From an uncultured Nitrososphaera sp. (GTDB lineage: Archaea; Thermoproteota; Nitrososphaeria; Nitrososphaerales; Nitrososphaeraceae): 28,225 bases of DNA. The position numbers were made by a program, and so were the translations under genes. A model generated the notes under the pieces. The model saw nothing but the letters and a program-made list of their open reading frames with translations, made no database searches and was not told where the DNA came from. The stretch covers positions 1 to 28,225 of the forward strand of contig CAMLKF010000019.1 of NCBI GenBank assembly GCA_946480575.1, read 5' to 3'. Of this stretch, positions 7,015 to 15,927 are shown one piece after another. The number at the start of each line of letters is the position of its first letter. The stretch's first letter is position 1.

Positions 7015-8927
7015 TATTTTATTTGACCAGCTTGCTTTTGTAACTTGTTCTTCAGCATCGTGTTTATCCTTTGGCCGTCCGCTTTGCCCCTGTACTTTGC
7101 CATCGCCCTTCCCATAAGGGCGCTCAGCGCGTTCATGCCCTTTTCCTTGACCACTGCCATGTTTTCCTGTATTATCTCATCAAGGCCCCTGCCAAGCTCT
7201 TCATCGCTTATCGAAGTGGCGCCGGCGGCCCTGACTGCCTCGTCGACCGTCTTGGCTTCTTTTTTCATTATCTTTTCAAATATGAGAACTATGGACTCTT
7301 TGGCTATTGCGCCGCCGTCAAGCTTGGCAAATGCGTCCTTTATCATGTCGTCGGTCAGGATGGACGCGTCAAGTCCCTGCCTCTGCAAGCTGGTAAGGTC
7401 TTCTGTGAGCTTGCCCGCAATGAACGTAGGCTGCACCTTGGTCCTGCCTGCTGTCTCTTCAAACACGCCCAAGTAGTCGGAGTCAAAGATCTGGCTTGCC
7501 AGCTTTTTGTTCAGGCCATATTTCTTGGTCAGCGAATCGACGACCTCATCCCACGGCCTTGGAATCTTGTCCGCAAGCGACGAAAGCATTGAGTCAGTCA
7601 CCGGGATGGTGGGGATGTCAGTCTCGGGGTACATCCTGGCTGCGCCGGGCCGGGGCCTTAGAAACACTGTCTTGCCGTCAGGGGTTGCCGCCCTTGTTTC
7701 GGCAGGGACGCCTGCTACGGCCGCCTTCAGGCGCTGGGTTATCGCGGTGGCGGCATACTCGACCCTCTCCTTTGGCCCGCCCACAACAATGAAAGCGTCG
7801 TTATCGCCCATCTGTAGCCTCTGCCTGACCGCTGCAACCTCCCTATCGGTGATGCCGTAATTCGGCAGCTCGTCAGAATGGAACACGCCGTCCAGATCGT
7901 AGAACTTGACCATCCTTCCAAGCTCCTTTCCAAGCCTGATGTCCTGGTAAGGCTCAAAGCCTAGCATGTCTGCAAAGCCCGGCGCCCTTATTGCCCGGAA
8001 TACTGCCCCGCCGGGGGAGTCGAGAATCTTTTTCACAATTTTTGACTGGGCTCTGCCTAGGGTGTCAGTCACGTCTTCTACCCTGTCGCCTACCTTTCCG
8101 ACGTCGACATTTCGCTCCTTCAGCTTTTGTGCAATCAGTATCAGGCCGTGCTGCCTCTGCATCTCGTGCTCGATCACCTTGACAAGCTGGTCCAGCTGCT
8201 GCACGCCTTTGACCTCGACCACAGCACCGTTCTGCACCGAGATGTTGACGTCCTGCCTGATGCTGCCAAGCCCCCGGGCAACGCGCTTGCTTGCCCGTAA
8301 AAGCCTGCCAAGCGTCAGGGCAACCTGCATTATCTCGTCCGGCTTGCCTGTCACCGGCTCAAGCGCTATTTCCACAAGCGGGACGCCCAGCCTGTCAAGG
8401 CCGTACTTTCTCATCTGCTTCTCGGCGCCAATCAATTTTGCGGCATCCTCTTCAAGGCAGATGCTCTGGACTCCTACCTTCTTGCCGTCCACGACAAGGT
8501 GGCCGCCTGTTGCGACCAGCATCGTACGCTGGAACCCGGTCGTGTTCGAGCCGTCGATGACTATTTTGCGCATGACATGCACCTCATCCATCACCTTGGA
8601 GTTGAGCGCCAGTGAAAATACCAGTGCCGTCTCTAGAGCCTCGCTGCTGATGTCATGGGGAGGCTCCTCATCTGCCTCTACAAGGCAGCTCGTGCCGGCG
8701 GCCGCCTGGTACTCGACAGCGCGCATCTTGCTTGCCTCAAACATTGCAGCGGGATCGTAGGCCCCAAGCTCGCTCTGCGTAGGTCGCAGCCTGCGCATGA
8801 AAGTGTAATCGTAATTCTGTGCCTCTTTGCAGCTGCAGCTACAAAAGAGCTTGGTCTTTGTTGCCAGCTGTTGGTGTATCTCAAAGCCGACCTTCAGGTT
8901 CAGCGACACGGGGTCTAGTTCTGTCAC
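7014..8927 (-). CDS. gatE: Glutamyl-tRNA(Gln) amidotransferase subunit E
   Basis: 637 residues, the usual size of archaeal GatE. GatDE converts Glu-tRNA(Gln) to Gln-tRNA(Gln); GatE carries the kinase/amidotransferase site and the tRNA-binding tail. Seen: N-terminal GFEIHQQL and the cysteine pattern CSCSCK (zinc site), the GatB/E core (NTTGFQRTMLVATGG; SICLEEDAAK; RYGLDRLGVPLVEI-like), a central insertion (~300-410) related to the AspRS insertion domain, and a C-terminal YqeY-like helical tail (~520-630). Start is GTG 8927 (TELDPVSLNLKVG). It follows gatD by 46 bp; a TTAATAC element in the gap may give a second promoter. Confidence 0.95.
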   Translation of the reverse strand: MTELDPVSLNLKVGFEIHQQLATKTKLFCSCSCKEAQNYDYTFMRRLRPTQSELGAYDPAAMFEASKMRAVEYQAAAGTSCLVEADEEPPHDISSEALETALVFSLALNSKVMDEVHVMRKIVIDGSNTTGFQRTMLVATGGHLVVDGKKVGVQSICLEEDAAKLIGAEKQMRKYGLDRLGVPLVEIALEPVTGKPDEIMQVALTLGRLLRASKRVARGLGSIRQDVNISVQNGAVVEVKGVQQLDQLVKVIEHEMQRQHGLILIAQKLKERNVDVGKVGDRVEDVTDTLGRAQSKIVKKILDSPGGAVFRAIRAPGFADMLGFEPYQDIRLGKELGRMVKFYDLDGVFHSDELPNYGITDREVAAVRQRLQMGDNDAFIVVGGPKERVEYAATAITQRLKAAVAGVPAETRAATPDGKTVFLRPRPGAARMYPETDIPTIPVTDSMLSSLADKIPRPWDEVVDSLTKKYGLNKKLASQIFDSDYLGVFEETAGRTKVQPTFIAGKLTEDLTSLQRQGLDASILTDDMIKDAFAKLDGGAIAKESIVLIFEKIMKKEAKTVDEAVRAAGATSISDEELGRGLDEIIQENMAVVKEKGMNALSALMGRAMAKYRGKADGQRINTMLKNKLQKQAGQIK

Positions 8928-8973
8928 ACTGGGCTAGAATTTCGACCTGCGCATGTATTAAGCCTTGCCTGTA

Positions 8974-10308
8974 TTATATCAGGATGCTTGAAGAGATCTC
9001 GTTTGCAATGTTTTCCTGCATTACTTTCTTTGTCGATTCGACATCCTTGGAGTTTGCAAGAGCCCACATCGCCTTGACAGTCGCAGCCTCGGAGATCATG
9101 TCTGACAGCGGTATTACGCCGATGTTCAGGAGGTCCCTGCCGGTATCATAGACAGTCATCCTGACCCTGCCCCAGATGCACTGCGAAGTCATGCACACCA
9201 TGACGCCTGCATCGGCTGCCTTTTGCAATGCTGGAAAGCAGTACTTGCTCACGTGACCAAGCCCTGTGCCCTCCAATATTATCGCCCTGTAGCCCGCGCT
9301 GGCCGCGTGTTCTATTAGCTTAGGATCAAAGCCGGGGTAGTATTTCAGCAGAATTACCCTACCGTCAAAGTTTGGCTGCAGCTTGATGTCTACGCCAGAT
9401 CTTCTTTTTGCAAGCTCTATCTCGCTCTTTTGCTGCATCTCTATTGCGCCATTTCTGACCAGCGCGACGGGCGTTGCGTCTATCGATTCGAACGCGTCGC
9501 GCCTGCTGGTGTGGTTCTTTCTCACACGCGTCCCGACGTGGCATGCGACGGTGTCGTCTGAAGTGCCTGCGTGCATCGCCACAAAGACGCCGGCGACCTC
9601 TGACCTGGCTGCAAATGCGGTGGCGCCTAGCAGGTTAAGCGCCGCGTCCGACGACGGCCTGTCAGAAGACCTCTGCGCGCCGACCAGGACGACCGGCACC
9701 GGGAGGTTCTGGAGCGCAAAGCAAAGCGCGGCCGCTGTATAGTGCATCGTGTCTGTCCCGTGCGACACGATTATTCCGGCATATTTTCGTGCCATGATTT
9801 TTTCAGCCACCTTGTTTGCTATCATTGTCCAGTGCTCAGGCTTTAGGTTCTCGCTGTACTCGCTTAGTAGGACTTCGGGGTCGATAGAGGCGTAATTGGC
9901 GAGCTCGGGCACCGACGCGTACAGCTCTGATGCAGAGAGGGCAGCACGCACGCCGCCTGTCCTGTAGTCTACCTTGCTTGCTATCGTCCCACCGGTGCTG
10001 ATAAGCGCGACCTTGGGCAGCTGCTTGCTTTCAACAGAAACCTTTTCGGCCTTGGCGGCCGCAGCAGCTGCTTCGCTTTTTGGAAGTTTTGTTATCGACT
10101 TTATCTTGGCAACCTGAATGCCTGTGTTGTAGCCGCTTTTCAGCTTGATTACGATATAGTCTTCGCTTGCCGATTCATAACGCGGCATCAATACGCCTAC
10201 AAGCTCGCCGTCTTCCGTAGCAACCTCGACACTGTCGCCTACACCCACGCTGTATCTTGACAGCAGCTTGACGCCAGCCCCCCTGTAACCGCTGCTACTA
10301 TCGCTCAA
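8974..10308 (-). CDS. gatD: Glutamyl-tRNA(Gln) amidotransferase subunit D
   Basis: 444 residues. GatD is the asparaginase-like subunit that releases ammonia from glutamine for GatE. An N-terminal ~75-residue beta domain is followed by an Ala-rich linker (80-86) and the L-asparaginase domain. Active-site motifs: STGGTIAS with Thr105/Thr108, SHGTDT with Thr185-Asp186, and Lys264 in RVRKNHTS, corresponding to the four catalytic residues of Methanothermobacter GatD. TTG start at 10308; the TATA-like box TTAATATATT (~10333-10342) lies ~27 bases upstream, so the mRNA should be nearly leaderless. First gene of the gatD-gatE operon. Confidence 0.95.
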   Translation of the reverse strand: MSDSSSGYRGAGVKLLSRYSVGVGDSVEVATEDGELVGVLMPRYESASEDYIVIKLKSGYNTGIQVAKIKSITKLPKSEAAAAAAKAEKVSVESKQLPKVALISTGGTIASKVDYRTGGVRAALSASELYASVPELANYASIDPEVLLSEYSENLKPEHWTMIANKVAEKIMARKYAGIIVSHGTDTMHYTAAALCFALQNLPVPVVLVGAQRSSDRPSSDAALNLLGATAFAARSEVAGVFVAMHAGTSDDTVACHVGTRVRKNHTSRRDAFESIDATPVALVRNGAIEMQQKSEIELAKRRSGVDIKLQPNFDGRVILLKYYPGFDPKLIEHAASAGYRAIILEGTGLGHVSKYCFPALQKAADAGVMVCMTSQCIWGRVRMTVYDTGRDLLNIGVIPLSDMISEAATVKAMWALANSKDVESTKKVMQENIANEISSSILI

Positions 10309-10386
10309 TGCTTTGAAGCACGATTGCTGAATATATTAACAATTAGCCTGCATGGTTGCTGCCGATACTTTTGTGACTATCGCCGT

Positions 10387-10797
10387 TCAAGATCTAAAGA
10401 TCCGACATGCGTCATTCTGGCTCATTTCTCTCATCCACTTTATGTGCGCCTTGTTAGTTATCCTATTGCCGTCTACAATTGTCTTTTTGGCATCCTGTAA
10501 TCTGTTGCCCGCAACTATCCCTTATTTTATTATTGAAGGACGGTCTGGCGAGAGTTCCGCCATAATGCTGAAACAGTTCTTCCTGTTGCCGTAGATGTTG
10601 ACAGGATCATAATTTGTCATCAAACAATTATTGCTATCTTGACCATTGGATATCTCCTTGTAAAATAACCTTGATTTAGAAAGCATCCCTGACTTCTCTA
10701 ATTCTCTTACCAAAAATTTGTTCTTCTTCCAAAATGGCAGAAAATCGAGGTTGCCTACATATTCCGATGAAACGCCTGGCATAACTACTACTGCCAT
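10387..10797 (-). pseudogene. Interrupted unknown ORF with one in-frame stop
   Basis: An open frame runs from ATG 10797 (MAVVVMPGVSS) for 91 codons to a TAA at 10522-10524, and the same frame then continues for 44 codons (GIVAGNRLQDAKK ... KAHIKWMREM ... CRIFRS) to a TGA at 10387-10389. The second part reads like protein rather than random translation, so the whole may be one gene broken by a nonsense change. Base composition is more AT-rich than the surrounding genes. I recognise no family. It could instead be a real 91-residue protein with an accidental downstream opening. Confidence 0.4.
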
Positions 10798-10867
10798 TTG
10801 GAACTGATTTGATTTAACCGCTGCGAAGCAAGATTTCTTTTCTGACTCGGAATTTCATCGAATATTT

Positions 10868-11482
10868 TTAAGCAAATAGCTCCTTGGCTCCCTCTACGAT
10901 GAACTGTACAGCAAACGCTGCAATGAACACGGCAAACACTCTCGTGATGATTATGGAGCCGCGCCGCCCTAGCACACTGTAAATCTTGTCGACGTACCTG
11001 AACACGACGTATGTGATGCCAATCACAATCAGGATCGATATCGCTGTTACTACGAGCCCCGACGTTTGAAAAGATATTATCACCGCGGTTATCGCGCCAG
11101 GGCCAGCTAGCAGCGGGAACGCCAGCGGGACGACGCCGGACTCGCCCTGGGCGCCGGCGCCGCCAAACCTCCATTCGCCGTGCGTGAGCAGCTCGATCGC
11201 AACGATAAAGAGGAGCACACCGCCAGCCACCATGAAGCTGGCAATCGTGATGCCAAAAAGCGACAGCAGCTGCGTGCCGGCCACCGCAAACAGAAACAAC
11301 AGGCCAGCCGCAGTAACGATTGCAGTCTTTGTCACTGCCACCCTTTCCAGCTTTTCCATATTTTGCGTAAACACCATGAGGAGGGGGACGACACCAACCG
11401 GGTCTATTACTACAAAGAGCGCGACCGTCGCCCTGACAAGGTCAGCTAGGAAGGTGTCAGAAATGGCAAAAAAGTAGTCCAT
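10868..11482 (-). CDS. MarC-family integral membrane protein
   Basis: 204 residues from ATG 11482. Six hydrophobic segments are visible (about 15-37, 50-70, 76-95, 118-135, 142-162, 180-200). MarC/UPF0056 signatures: the N-terminal VVIDPVGVVPLLMVF segment, GxxLLFIVAIELL, and VPLAFPLLAGPGAIT in the middle. The family is widespread; transport function is suspected but the substrate is unknown, and the historical link to antibiotic resistance is not supported. Single gene; upstream of it is the AT-rich broken ORF region's promoter side, and the next gene (11508) is 25 bp away on the same strand, so co-transcription is possible. Confidence 0.9.
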   Translation of the reverse strand: MDYFFAISDTFLADLVRATVALFVVIDPVGVVPLLMVFTQNMEKLERVAVTKTAIVTAAGLLFLFAVAGTQLLSLFGITIASFMVAGGVLLFIVAIELLTHGEWRFGGAGAQGESGVVPLAFPLLAGPGAITAVIISFQTSGLVVTAISILIVIGITYVVFRYVDKIYSVLGRRGSIIITRVFAVFIAAFAVQFIVEGAKELFA

Positions 11483-11507
11483 GCAATATAATGGCGATTA
11501 TTTGCTA

Positions 11508-11912
11508 TTAGCTGCTGCTGTGCGCGGTTATCGCGATGTTCCTCGACTCAAGTATCAGCAGTATTGCCCTTTCGATGTCCTTCTGGGTGATGTAGCCAAA
11601 GTCCCATGCGTCGATAAAGCTGCGGAACTCGCCCTCTAGCACCTTGGCAGTGTCCTGGAACTCGGCCATCTTGTCCAGCGTGTCAGGCGATCTAAAGCCC
11701 TTGGCGACCATTATCGGACAGCGCTGGTCGCCCCCTATCGGGATGTACCACGCGTTCTTGGCAAAGCGATAGCGGCCGTCGGCTATCATTGTGTACATGC
11801 GCATCAGCTCCTCGTTTGCCAGCTTTTGCAGGTCGGCAAACCAAGGCTGGCTCTGGTGGGCTAGCGCCTTTTGCCTGTCGCTTACGTTGTCCTTGCTCTT
11901 GCCAAACAACAA
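11508..11912 (-). CDS. Hypothetical protein
   Basis: 134 residues with a TTG start at 11912 (or TTG 11909). Soluble, mixed alpha/beta, with RQKALAHQSQPWF, NEELMRMYTMIADGRYRFA, AWYIPIGGDQRCPIM and a C-terminal helical half (GYITQKDIERAILLILES). No Cys cluster, no nucleotide-binding motif, no membrane segment. It lies 25 bp upstream of marC-like gene on the same strand and 47 bp after nadM, so the three may form one transcription unit. Family not recognised; codon use is like that of neighbours. Confidence 0.7.
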   Translation of the reverse strand: MLFGKSKDNVSDRQKALAHQSQPWFADLQKLANEELMRMYTMIADGRYRFAKNAWYIPIGGDQRCPIMVAKGFRSPDTLDKMAEFQDTAKVLEGEFRSFIDAWDFGYITQKDIERAILLILESRNIAITAHSSS

Positions 11913-11959
11913 GTGTATGTGTTATCTATGGCAAACCAGCTAGAAATATGTTTTTTCTG

Positions 11960-12508
11960 TCAGTCGTGGTGGCCGGACACATTCCTTTCGGCAATTGCCT
12001 TAACCCTCTCGATGCCGCCTATCTCCCTGATGATTTTTGCCACAGGCGCGGGTACTAGGCTTTCCCATTTGCTATCGCCGCTTGCCATCCTCTTCCTTAT
12101 CTCGGTGGCTTGCATCTCACTCCGCTCTACAAGCGGCGCCTCGACCGCCCTGACGCCTCTTTCGCGGAAGAGCAGGAGGGAGAACGGATCATTGGCAAAA
12201 ACGATGTCGTATTTTGGGACGAGCATGTCCACCTGCCGCGTCCAAAGAGAATGCACGTCGATGTCCGGGACGGGTATTATCAACACCTTTCTGGCGTCAA
12301 CTTTCCTATCGGCGTCAAGCGACTCCTTTATCATCCTGATGCGCTCGCCCGCCGTGAACGGATTTCGAGGCTCATGGCTCTTTTGCGCGCTGCCAACCAC
12401 TATTACGAGCAGGTCGACCCTGCCAAGGGCAAACTTGACAGTGGCAAGGTGCCCCTTGTGGAATGGCTGGAAGCGGCCTACGAAAAGCCCAGTCGTCGTC
12501 GCCAACAA
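11960..12508 (-). CDS. nadM: Nicotinamide-nucleotide adenylyltransferase, archaeal type
   Basis: 182 residues, as expected for archaeal NMNAT (~170-180). It makes NAD from NMN and ATP. The nucleotidyltransferase signature GRFQPFHKGH is at 11-20 (with the HxGH-type His17/His20), followed by VVGSAQKSHEPRNPFTAGER and the C-terminal MQATEIRKRM segment in place of ISSTxIR. TTG start at 12508; a TTTAAAATA-like box at about 12536-12545 gives a short leader. Downstream genes on the same strand follow closely; the deaminase-fold gene starts its end 46 bp upstream. Confidence 0.93.
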   Translation of the reverse strand: MLATTTGLFVGRFQPFHKGHLATVKFALGRVDLLVIVVGSAQKSHEPRNPFTAGERIRMIKESLDADRKVDARKVLIIPVPDIDVHSLWTRQVDMLVPKYDIVFANDPFSLLLFRERGVRAVEAPLVERSEMQATEIRKRMASGDSKWESLVPAPVAKIIREIGGIERVKAIAERNVSGHHD

Positions 12509-12553
12509 CAGTGATATATATGCTGGCAGCGAGGCTATTTTAAATATATTTTA

Positions 12554-13804
12554 TTATTCTGGCATCTTGCTTTTGCAGAACCTCTGAAGTTTTGCGTCCT
12601 TGACTTCCTGAATGGTGTCCTTGATCCGCACGGTGTCAGAGTAGAATGGAGGAAGGCTGTCCAGCATCCTTTCCAGATCGTCCCGCTCTTGCAGGGGAAT
12701 CACGTACTGTAGCGGGCAATATTCGCCGCAGGCCTTTGGCAATTCTCCCTCTACTGAGGAGCCAAAGCTCCCCACCTCCATCAAGCTCTTTGCATCTCTC
12801 CCCGGCCCGAGCAGCAACACTGTCTTGCAGTATTTTATGTGCGCAAGGTACTTTTTGCCTTCAGGCTCCGCTTCAAGTTGCAGCTTGTGGTATTTGCGCA
12901 CCATCTCTAAAAAAGCCGTCCTTATGGGTGATGCTTCTTCCGCGCCGCCTTCTGAAATAAGCATGTTCCCAAAAGGGTCTACGAGGCAGGCCGAATTGGA
13001 AAAGACGCCCCGCCTTTCATACGATTCCCTTGCCTTTTGAACCAGAACGCGCCCCAAGTTGATCCCGGGCTTGTCAAAATCAATGACATGTTCTTTAGAA
13101 AACACCTCCGGATTATATTTTCTTAGCAGCTTGAGAATTTGTGGTCTGGTTTTGGCAAGCGTTCTGGGGTTGCTCAGCCTGTCTGGCGGCAGCCCCTCAT
13201 GATCATTGATAATGCCTCTGATCTTTTTCAGGCTGGAAGAAAAAGCGCACAGCGAGCGCTGGTCCAGCCTGCCATCAATTTCATGGCCGTACAAGATTGA
13301 ACTAGGAGGGCCGCTAAATGGCCTTTTTCCAAGCACTCCAAAGGCGGAAAATGTTTCTTTGGCCCTCTGTTCAAGACCTTCTGGCAAAGTTGAAAAATTC
13401 CCCGGCCCTTTGCAGCTGACTCCTGACTCGTTATCTTGGGAAATACGAATCACATCAAGTCCTCCCGCTAGAATCGCACCTGAGCACATCACGCACGGAT
13501 CTAGGGATGAAATTATTGTCATCTTGCTTGCTGGCGGCAGCGAATCATCTTTTCTTGCTTTCTCTGAAAAATACCAGTCCACTAATTGCCTCTCAACATG
13601 CGCCGTAGGGTCATGGACAGAGCTGTTCTGAATCACTCTGTTTCGAACCACCTTGCATATGGTGCCCCTATCGTCTATCAACAGCCCGCCAACACCGAAC
13701 GTGCCATCGTTCTTGGCATTCTCAGCTTCATTTACTGCAATTCCGGCGTATTTGTCTGCTGCAAGCTGGCGAATGCTTTTGGGCATTTCTGTATTGTACA
13801 TCAC
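12554..13804 (-). CDS. Two-domain cytidine-deaminase-fold protein (N active, C degenerate)
   Basis: 416 residues from GTG 13804 (or ATG 13801). The N-terminal ~120 residues are a zinc-dependent cytidine/deoxycytidylate deaminase-type domain: GGLLIDDRGTI, the HVE motif (His69, Glu71 in PTAHVER) and PCVMC (Cys104, Cys107). After a ~100-residue linker, residues ~250-395 repeat the same pattern (VLVQKARESYERRGVF, CLVDPFGNMLIS), but the HxE position reads SPIRTA and the PCxxC position reads GPGRDAK, so this copy lacks zinc ligands. The substrate (nucleotide, tRNA base or other) cannot be told from sequence. Composition is a little more AT-rich than neighbours. A GTTTAATAGG box lies ~27 bases before the start. 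Confidence 0.8.
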   Translation of the reverse strand: MMYNTEMPKSIRQLAADKYAGIAVNEAENAKNDGTFGVGGLLIDDRGTICKVVRNRVIQNSSVHDPTAHVERQLVDWYFSEKARKDDSLPPASKMTIISSLDPCVMCSGAILAGGLDVIRISQDNESGVSCKGPGNFSTLPEGLEQRAKETFSAFGVLGKRPFSGPPSSILYGHEIDGRLDQRSLCAFSSSLKKIRGIINDHEGLPPDRLSNPRTLAKTRPQILKLLRKYNPEVFSKEHVIDFDKPGINLGRVLVQKARESYERRGVFSNSACLVDPFGNMLISEGGAEEASPIRTAFLEMVRKYHKLQLEAEPEGKKYLAHIKYCKTVLLLGPGRDAKSLMEVGSFGSSVEGELPKACGEYCPLQYVIPLQERDDLERMLDSLPPFYSDTVRIKDTIQEVKDAKLQRFCKSKMPE

Positions 13805-13861
13805 CGCAAAATCCAGCGCCTATTAAACATATTTTTGGCGATTGCAATGCGCATGATTGCC

Positions 13862-14146
13862 CTAAAGCCTGCCCATTTCCATGCGCATGTTCCCCATTAT
13901 AACTTCGGCAGCCTCGCCAACGAGGTCCTGCAGCGCAACGTTCAGGCGCTCGAGTGAAAATGACGAAGCGTCTTCGAGCACAATGCCATAGTGCTCTTTC
14001 AGATGGTATAGCAGCGCCTGCTTTGAAGATTCTCCGAGGGTGTCAAGCGCCCTGACAAACGCCGCGATCTGCATTTCCTTGGAGAACGGGCTAGGATTGC
14101 TTCTTACCTTTGATGATGGATGATGATCGTCTTGGCGTCGGACCAA
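13862..14146 (-). CDS. Small hypothetical protein
   Basis: 94 residues if the TTG at 14146 is used; an ATG at 14074 (MQIAAFVRAL) would give 70 residues and matches the start of the well-structured part. The body is helical (ALDTLGESSKQALLYHLKEH; LERLNVALQDLVGEAAEVIM) and resembles small archaeal helical regulators, but I cannot name a family. A CTTTATTAC box near 14200 supports the longer form weakly. Divergent from rtcA. Confidence 0.6.
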   Translation of the reverse strand: MVRRQDDHHPSSKVRSNPSPFSKEMQIAAFVRALDTLGESSKQALLYHLKEHYGIVLEDASSFSLERLNVALQDLVGEAAEVIMGNMRMEMGRL

Positions 14147-14193
14147 CTGGCGACTGACCCAAGTAACCTTGGCCTACATGCTAGAAAAAAGCT

Positions 14194-14216
14194 TGTCTGT
14201 AATAAAGTGACAGACA
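14194..14216. promoter_or_regulatory. Inverted repeat in the rtcA / small-gene divergent promoter
   Basis: TGTCTGT and ACAGACA are perfect 7-bp arms separated by nine bases (AATAAAGTG), which include the minus-strand TATA-like element of the small upstream gene. Position between divergent genes and symmetry suggest an operator; no cognate protein is identified. Confidence 0.4.
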
Positions 14217-14305
14217 TATTCGCGCGCTCGCGCTGGCTGCAACCTAACGTATTTAAGCAAAGTTACAATCCGTACCGGGTAGTGGTACTGTCATCGGACT
14301 TTGTC

Positions 14306-15346
14306 ATGATTGACGGCTCGCAGGGCGAGGGCGGCGGCCAGATACTGCGCACCGCAATTTCGCTCTCTGCGATAACGGGCAAGCCTGTCGAGGTGGACAA
14401 CATCCGCGCCAGGCGCCCCAACCCAGGCCTGCGCCCGCAACACATGACTGCGATCAAGGTCCTAGGCGACCTTTTCCACGCAAGCGTCGAGAACCTTCAG
14501 GTGGGCGCCAAGCGGGTCAGGTTCGCGCCATCTGCTGGCAGGTTTGAGGGCGGCTCGCTCAAGGTAGACGTGGGCACAGCGGGCAGCATCCCGATGATAC
14601 TGATGGCGGTTGTTCCGGCGGTCTCGCTGTCAAACAATAGCCTGCAGCTGGAGGTAATTGGCGGGACAGACGTCAAAGCAAGCCCGACTATGGATTACGT
14701 GCGCCACATCGTCGTTGAAGCGTATCGCAGCATCGGTGTGAAATTTTCAGCCGATGTCGTAAAGCGGGGGTACTATCCAAAGGGGGGCGGAATCGTGCGC
14801 GCCGAGATCGAGCCCTGCAGAGAGCCGGGCACGATCGAGCTCCTGAACTCAAGGAGCCTCGAGCCCAAGATAACGAGCGTCTGCAGCCAGCTCCCCAAGC
14901 ACGTGGCAGAGCGGCAGATATCCTCTGCGCTTGTTGCGCTTGAAAAGCGCGGCGTTTCTTGCAACAACTATACCGCGTCGTTTGAAACGTCGCTGTCGCC
15001 GGGCACTTCAATCCTCATTTACTCGATTTCAGATTTTGGCGGCCCCTACGTCGGCGGCGACTCGATAGGCGAGCTGGGAAAGCGGGCTGAGGCCGTAGGC
15101 GCGGAAGCGGCTGAGCGATTCTTGGAAAGCAGCCTTGCGAAGGTGCCGGTCGACCCGTTCCTTGCAGACATGCTCGTCATGCCGCTTGCCCTTGCAAAGG
15201 GGAGATCGAAATACAGGATCGTCCGCGTTAGTGAGCATTTGCGGACGAACCTGCAGGTGGCAAGGCAAATAGTGGAATGCAAGTACAGCATCGAACAATC
15301 AGACGCCAATAGGAGCTACGTTGTCACAATTGAAAATAATGACTAG
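14306..15346 (+). CDS. rtcA: RNA 3'-terminal phosphate cyclase
   Basis: 346 residues from ATG 14306 (MIDGSQGEGGGQILRT). RtcA converts RNA 3'-phosphates to 2',3'-cyclic phosphates via an adenylylated histidine. Seen: the N-terminal GSQGEGGGQILRTA motif, RPNPGLRPQHM, VDVGTAGSIPMIL, GYYPKGGG (~153-160), the LADMLVMPLALAKG region, and the candidate nucleophile His311 in SEHLRTN, equivalent to E. coli His309. The frame extends upstream to 14120, but the conserved start and a TATA-like GTATTTAAG box (~14249-14257) favour 14306. Its stop overlaps that of the convergent CopD-like gene by 4 bp. No rtcB is in view. Confidence 0.95.
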   Translation: MIDGSQGEGGGQILRTAISLSAITGKPVEVDNIRARRPNPGLRPQHMTAIKVLGDLFHASVENLQVGAKRVRFAPSAGRFEGGSLKVDVGTAGSIPMILMAVVPAVSLSNNSLQLEVIGGTDVKASPTMDYVRHIVVEAYRSIGVKFSADVVKRGYYPKGGGIVRAEIEPCREPGTIELLNSRSLEPKITSVCSQLPKHVAERQISSALVALEKRGVSCNNYTASFETSLSPGTSILIYSISDFGGPYVGGDSIGELGKRAEAVGAEAAERFLESSLAKVPVDPFLADMLVMPLALAKGRSKYRIVRVSEHLRTNLQVARQIVECKYSIEQSDANRSYVVTIENND

Positions 15347-15846
15347 ATGCCACTGTCAAGCAGTGCCGCAAGCAGCAGTATTGCCACTGACAGAATGACA
15401 ATGACCTCTCCAAGAATGATTATCTTTGTTCTCACCGACTGGACATAGACATTGCCGCCATGGCCTGACATTATCTTGCGCTCCATGTCCGCGTTGAACA
15501 GCCTCACATGCACCACGTATGCCCCAACGGTGGCGATAACCAGAATAATTTTTGTAAGGAGGAGCATGCCATACGTGCTTTCAGCCAGCGCAGCCGGGTC
15601 GCCAAGGAACGTCCGCGAGTTGTACAATCCAGTTGCTATCAGTATCGCAAACGCCGGCACAGTTATCTTGTTAAAGCGCCGGCCTATCCTGACCATGAGC
15701 CCAACAAGCTCTTCAAGTGATTTCGTGTAGGACTTAAGCACGGGGACCAGCACGACGCCGATAAAGATCGACCCGCCAACCCATACCGAGGCGCATATGA
15801 GGTGTACCCATGTGACGAGGCCGTCTGCAACAGCCATCTGTGGCAT
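15343..15846 (-). CDS. CopD-like integral membrane protein
   Basis: 167 residues from ATG 15846 with leaderless-type promoter spacing (ATAATATAC, ~15869-15877). Four hydrophobic helices are apparent (9-34, 58-78, 91-112, 140-164). His15 in TWVHLICASVWVGGSIF, together with a later His (VVHVRLFN), resembles the putative copper/heme-binding helices of the CopD/DUF4149-like group. Function is uncertain: copper handling or a redox membrane role are the usual guesses for the family. Convergent with rtcA (4-bp overlap). Confidence 0.65.
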   Translation of the reverse strand: MPQMAVADGLVTWVHLICASVWVGGSIFIGVVLVPVLKSYTKSLEELVGLMVRIGRRFNKITVPAFAILIATGLYNSRTFLGDPAALAESTYGMLLLTKIILVIATVGAYVVHVRLFNADMERKIMSGHGGNVYVQSVRTKIIILGEVIVILSVAILLLAALLDSGI

Positions 15847-15927
15847 TATGATAATCTCGCGGTATATTATCGATGCTGTTGTTGTTGTTGTTGTCGCTAA
15901 TCAAGAAAGGTTTTAATCAGCTCGCCA

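Noticed and set aside
10352..10594. Plus-strand frame with a hydrophobic stretch between gatD and marC-like genes.
   Set aside because: It has no recognisable start context, and the opposite strand carries the better protein-like frame; the hydrophobicity comes from the AT-rich composition.
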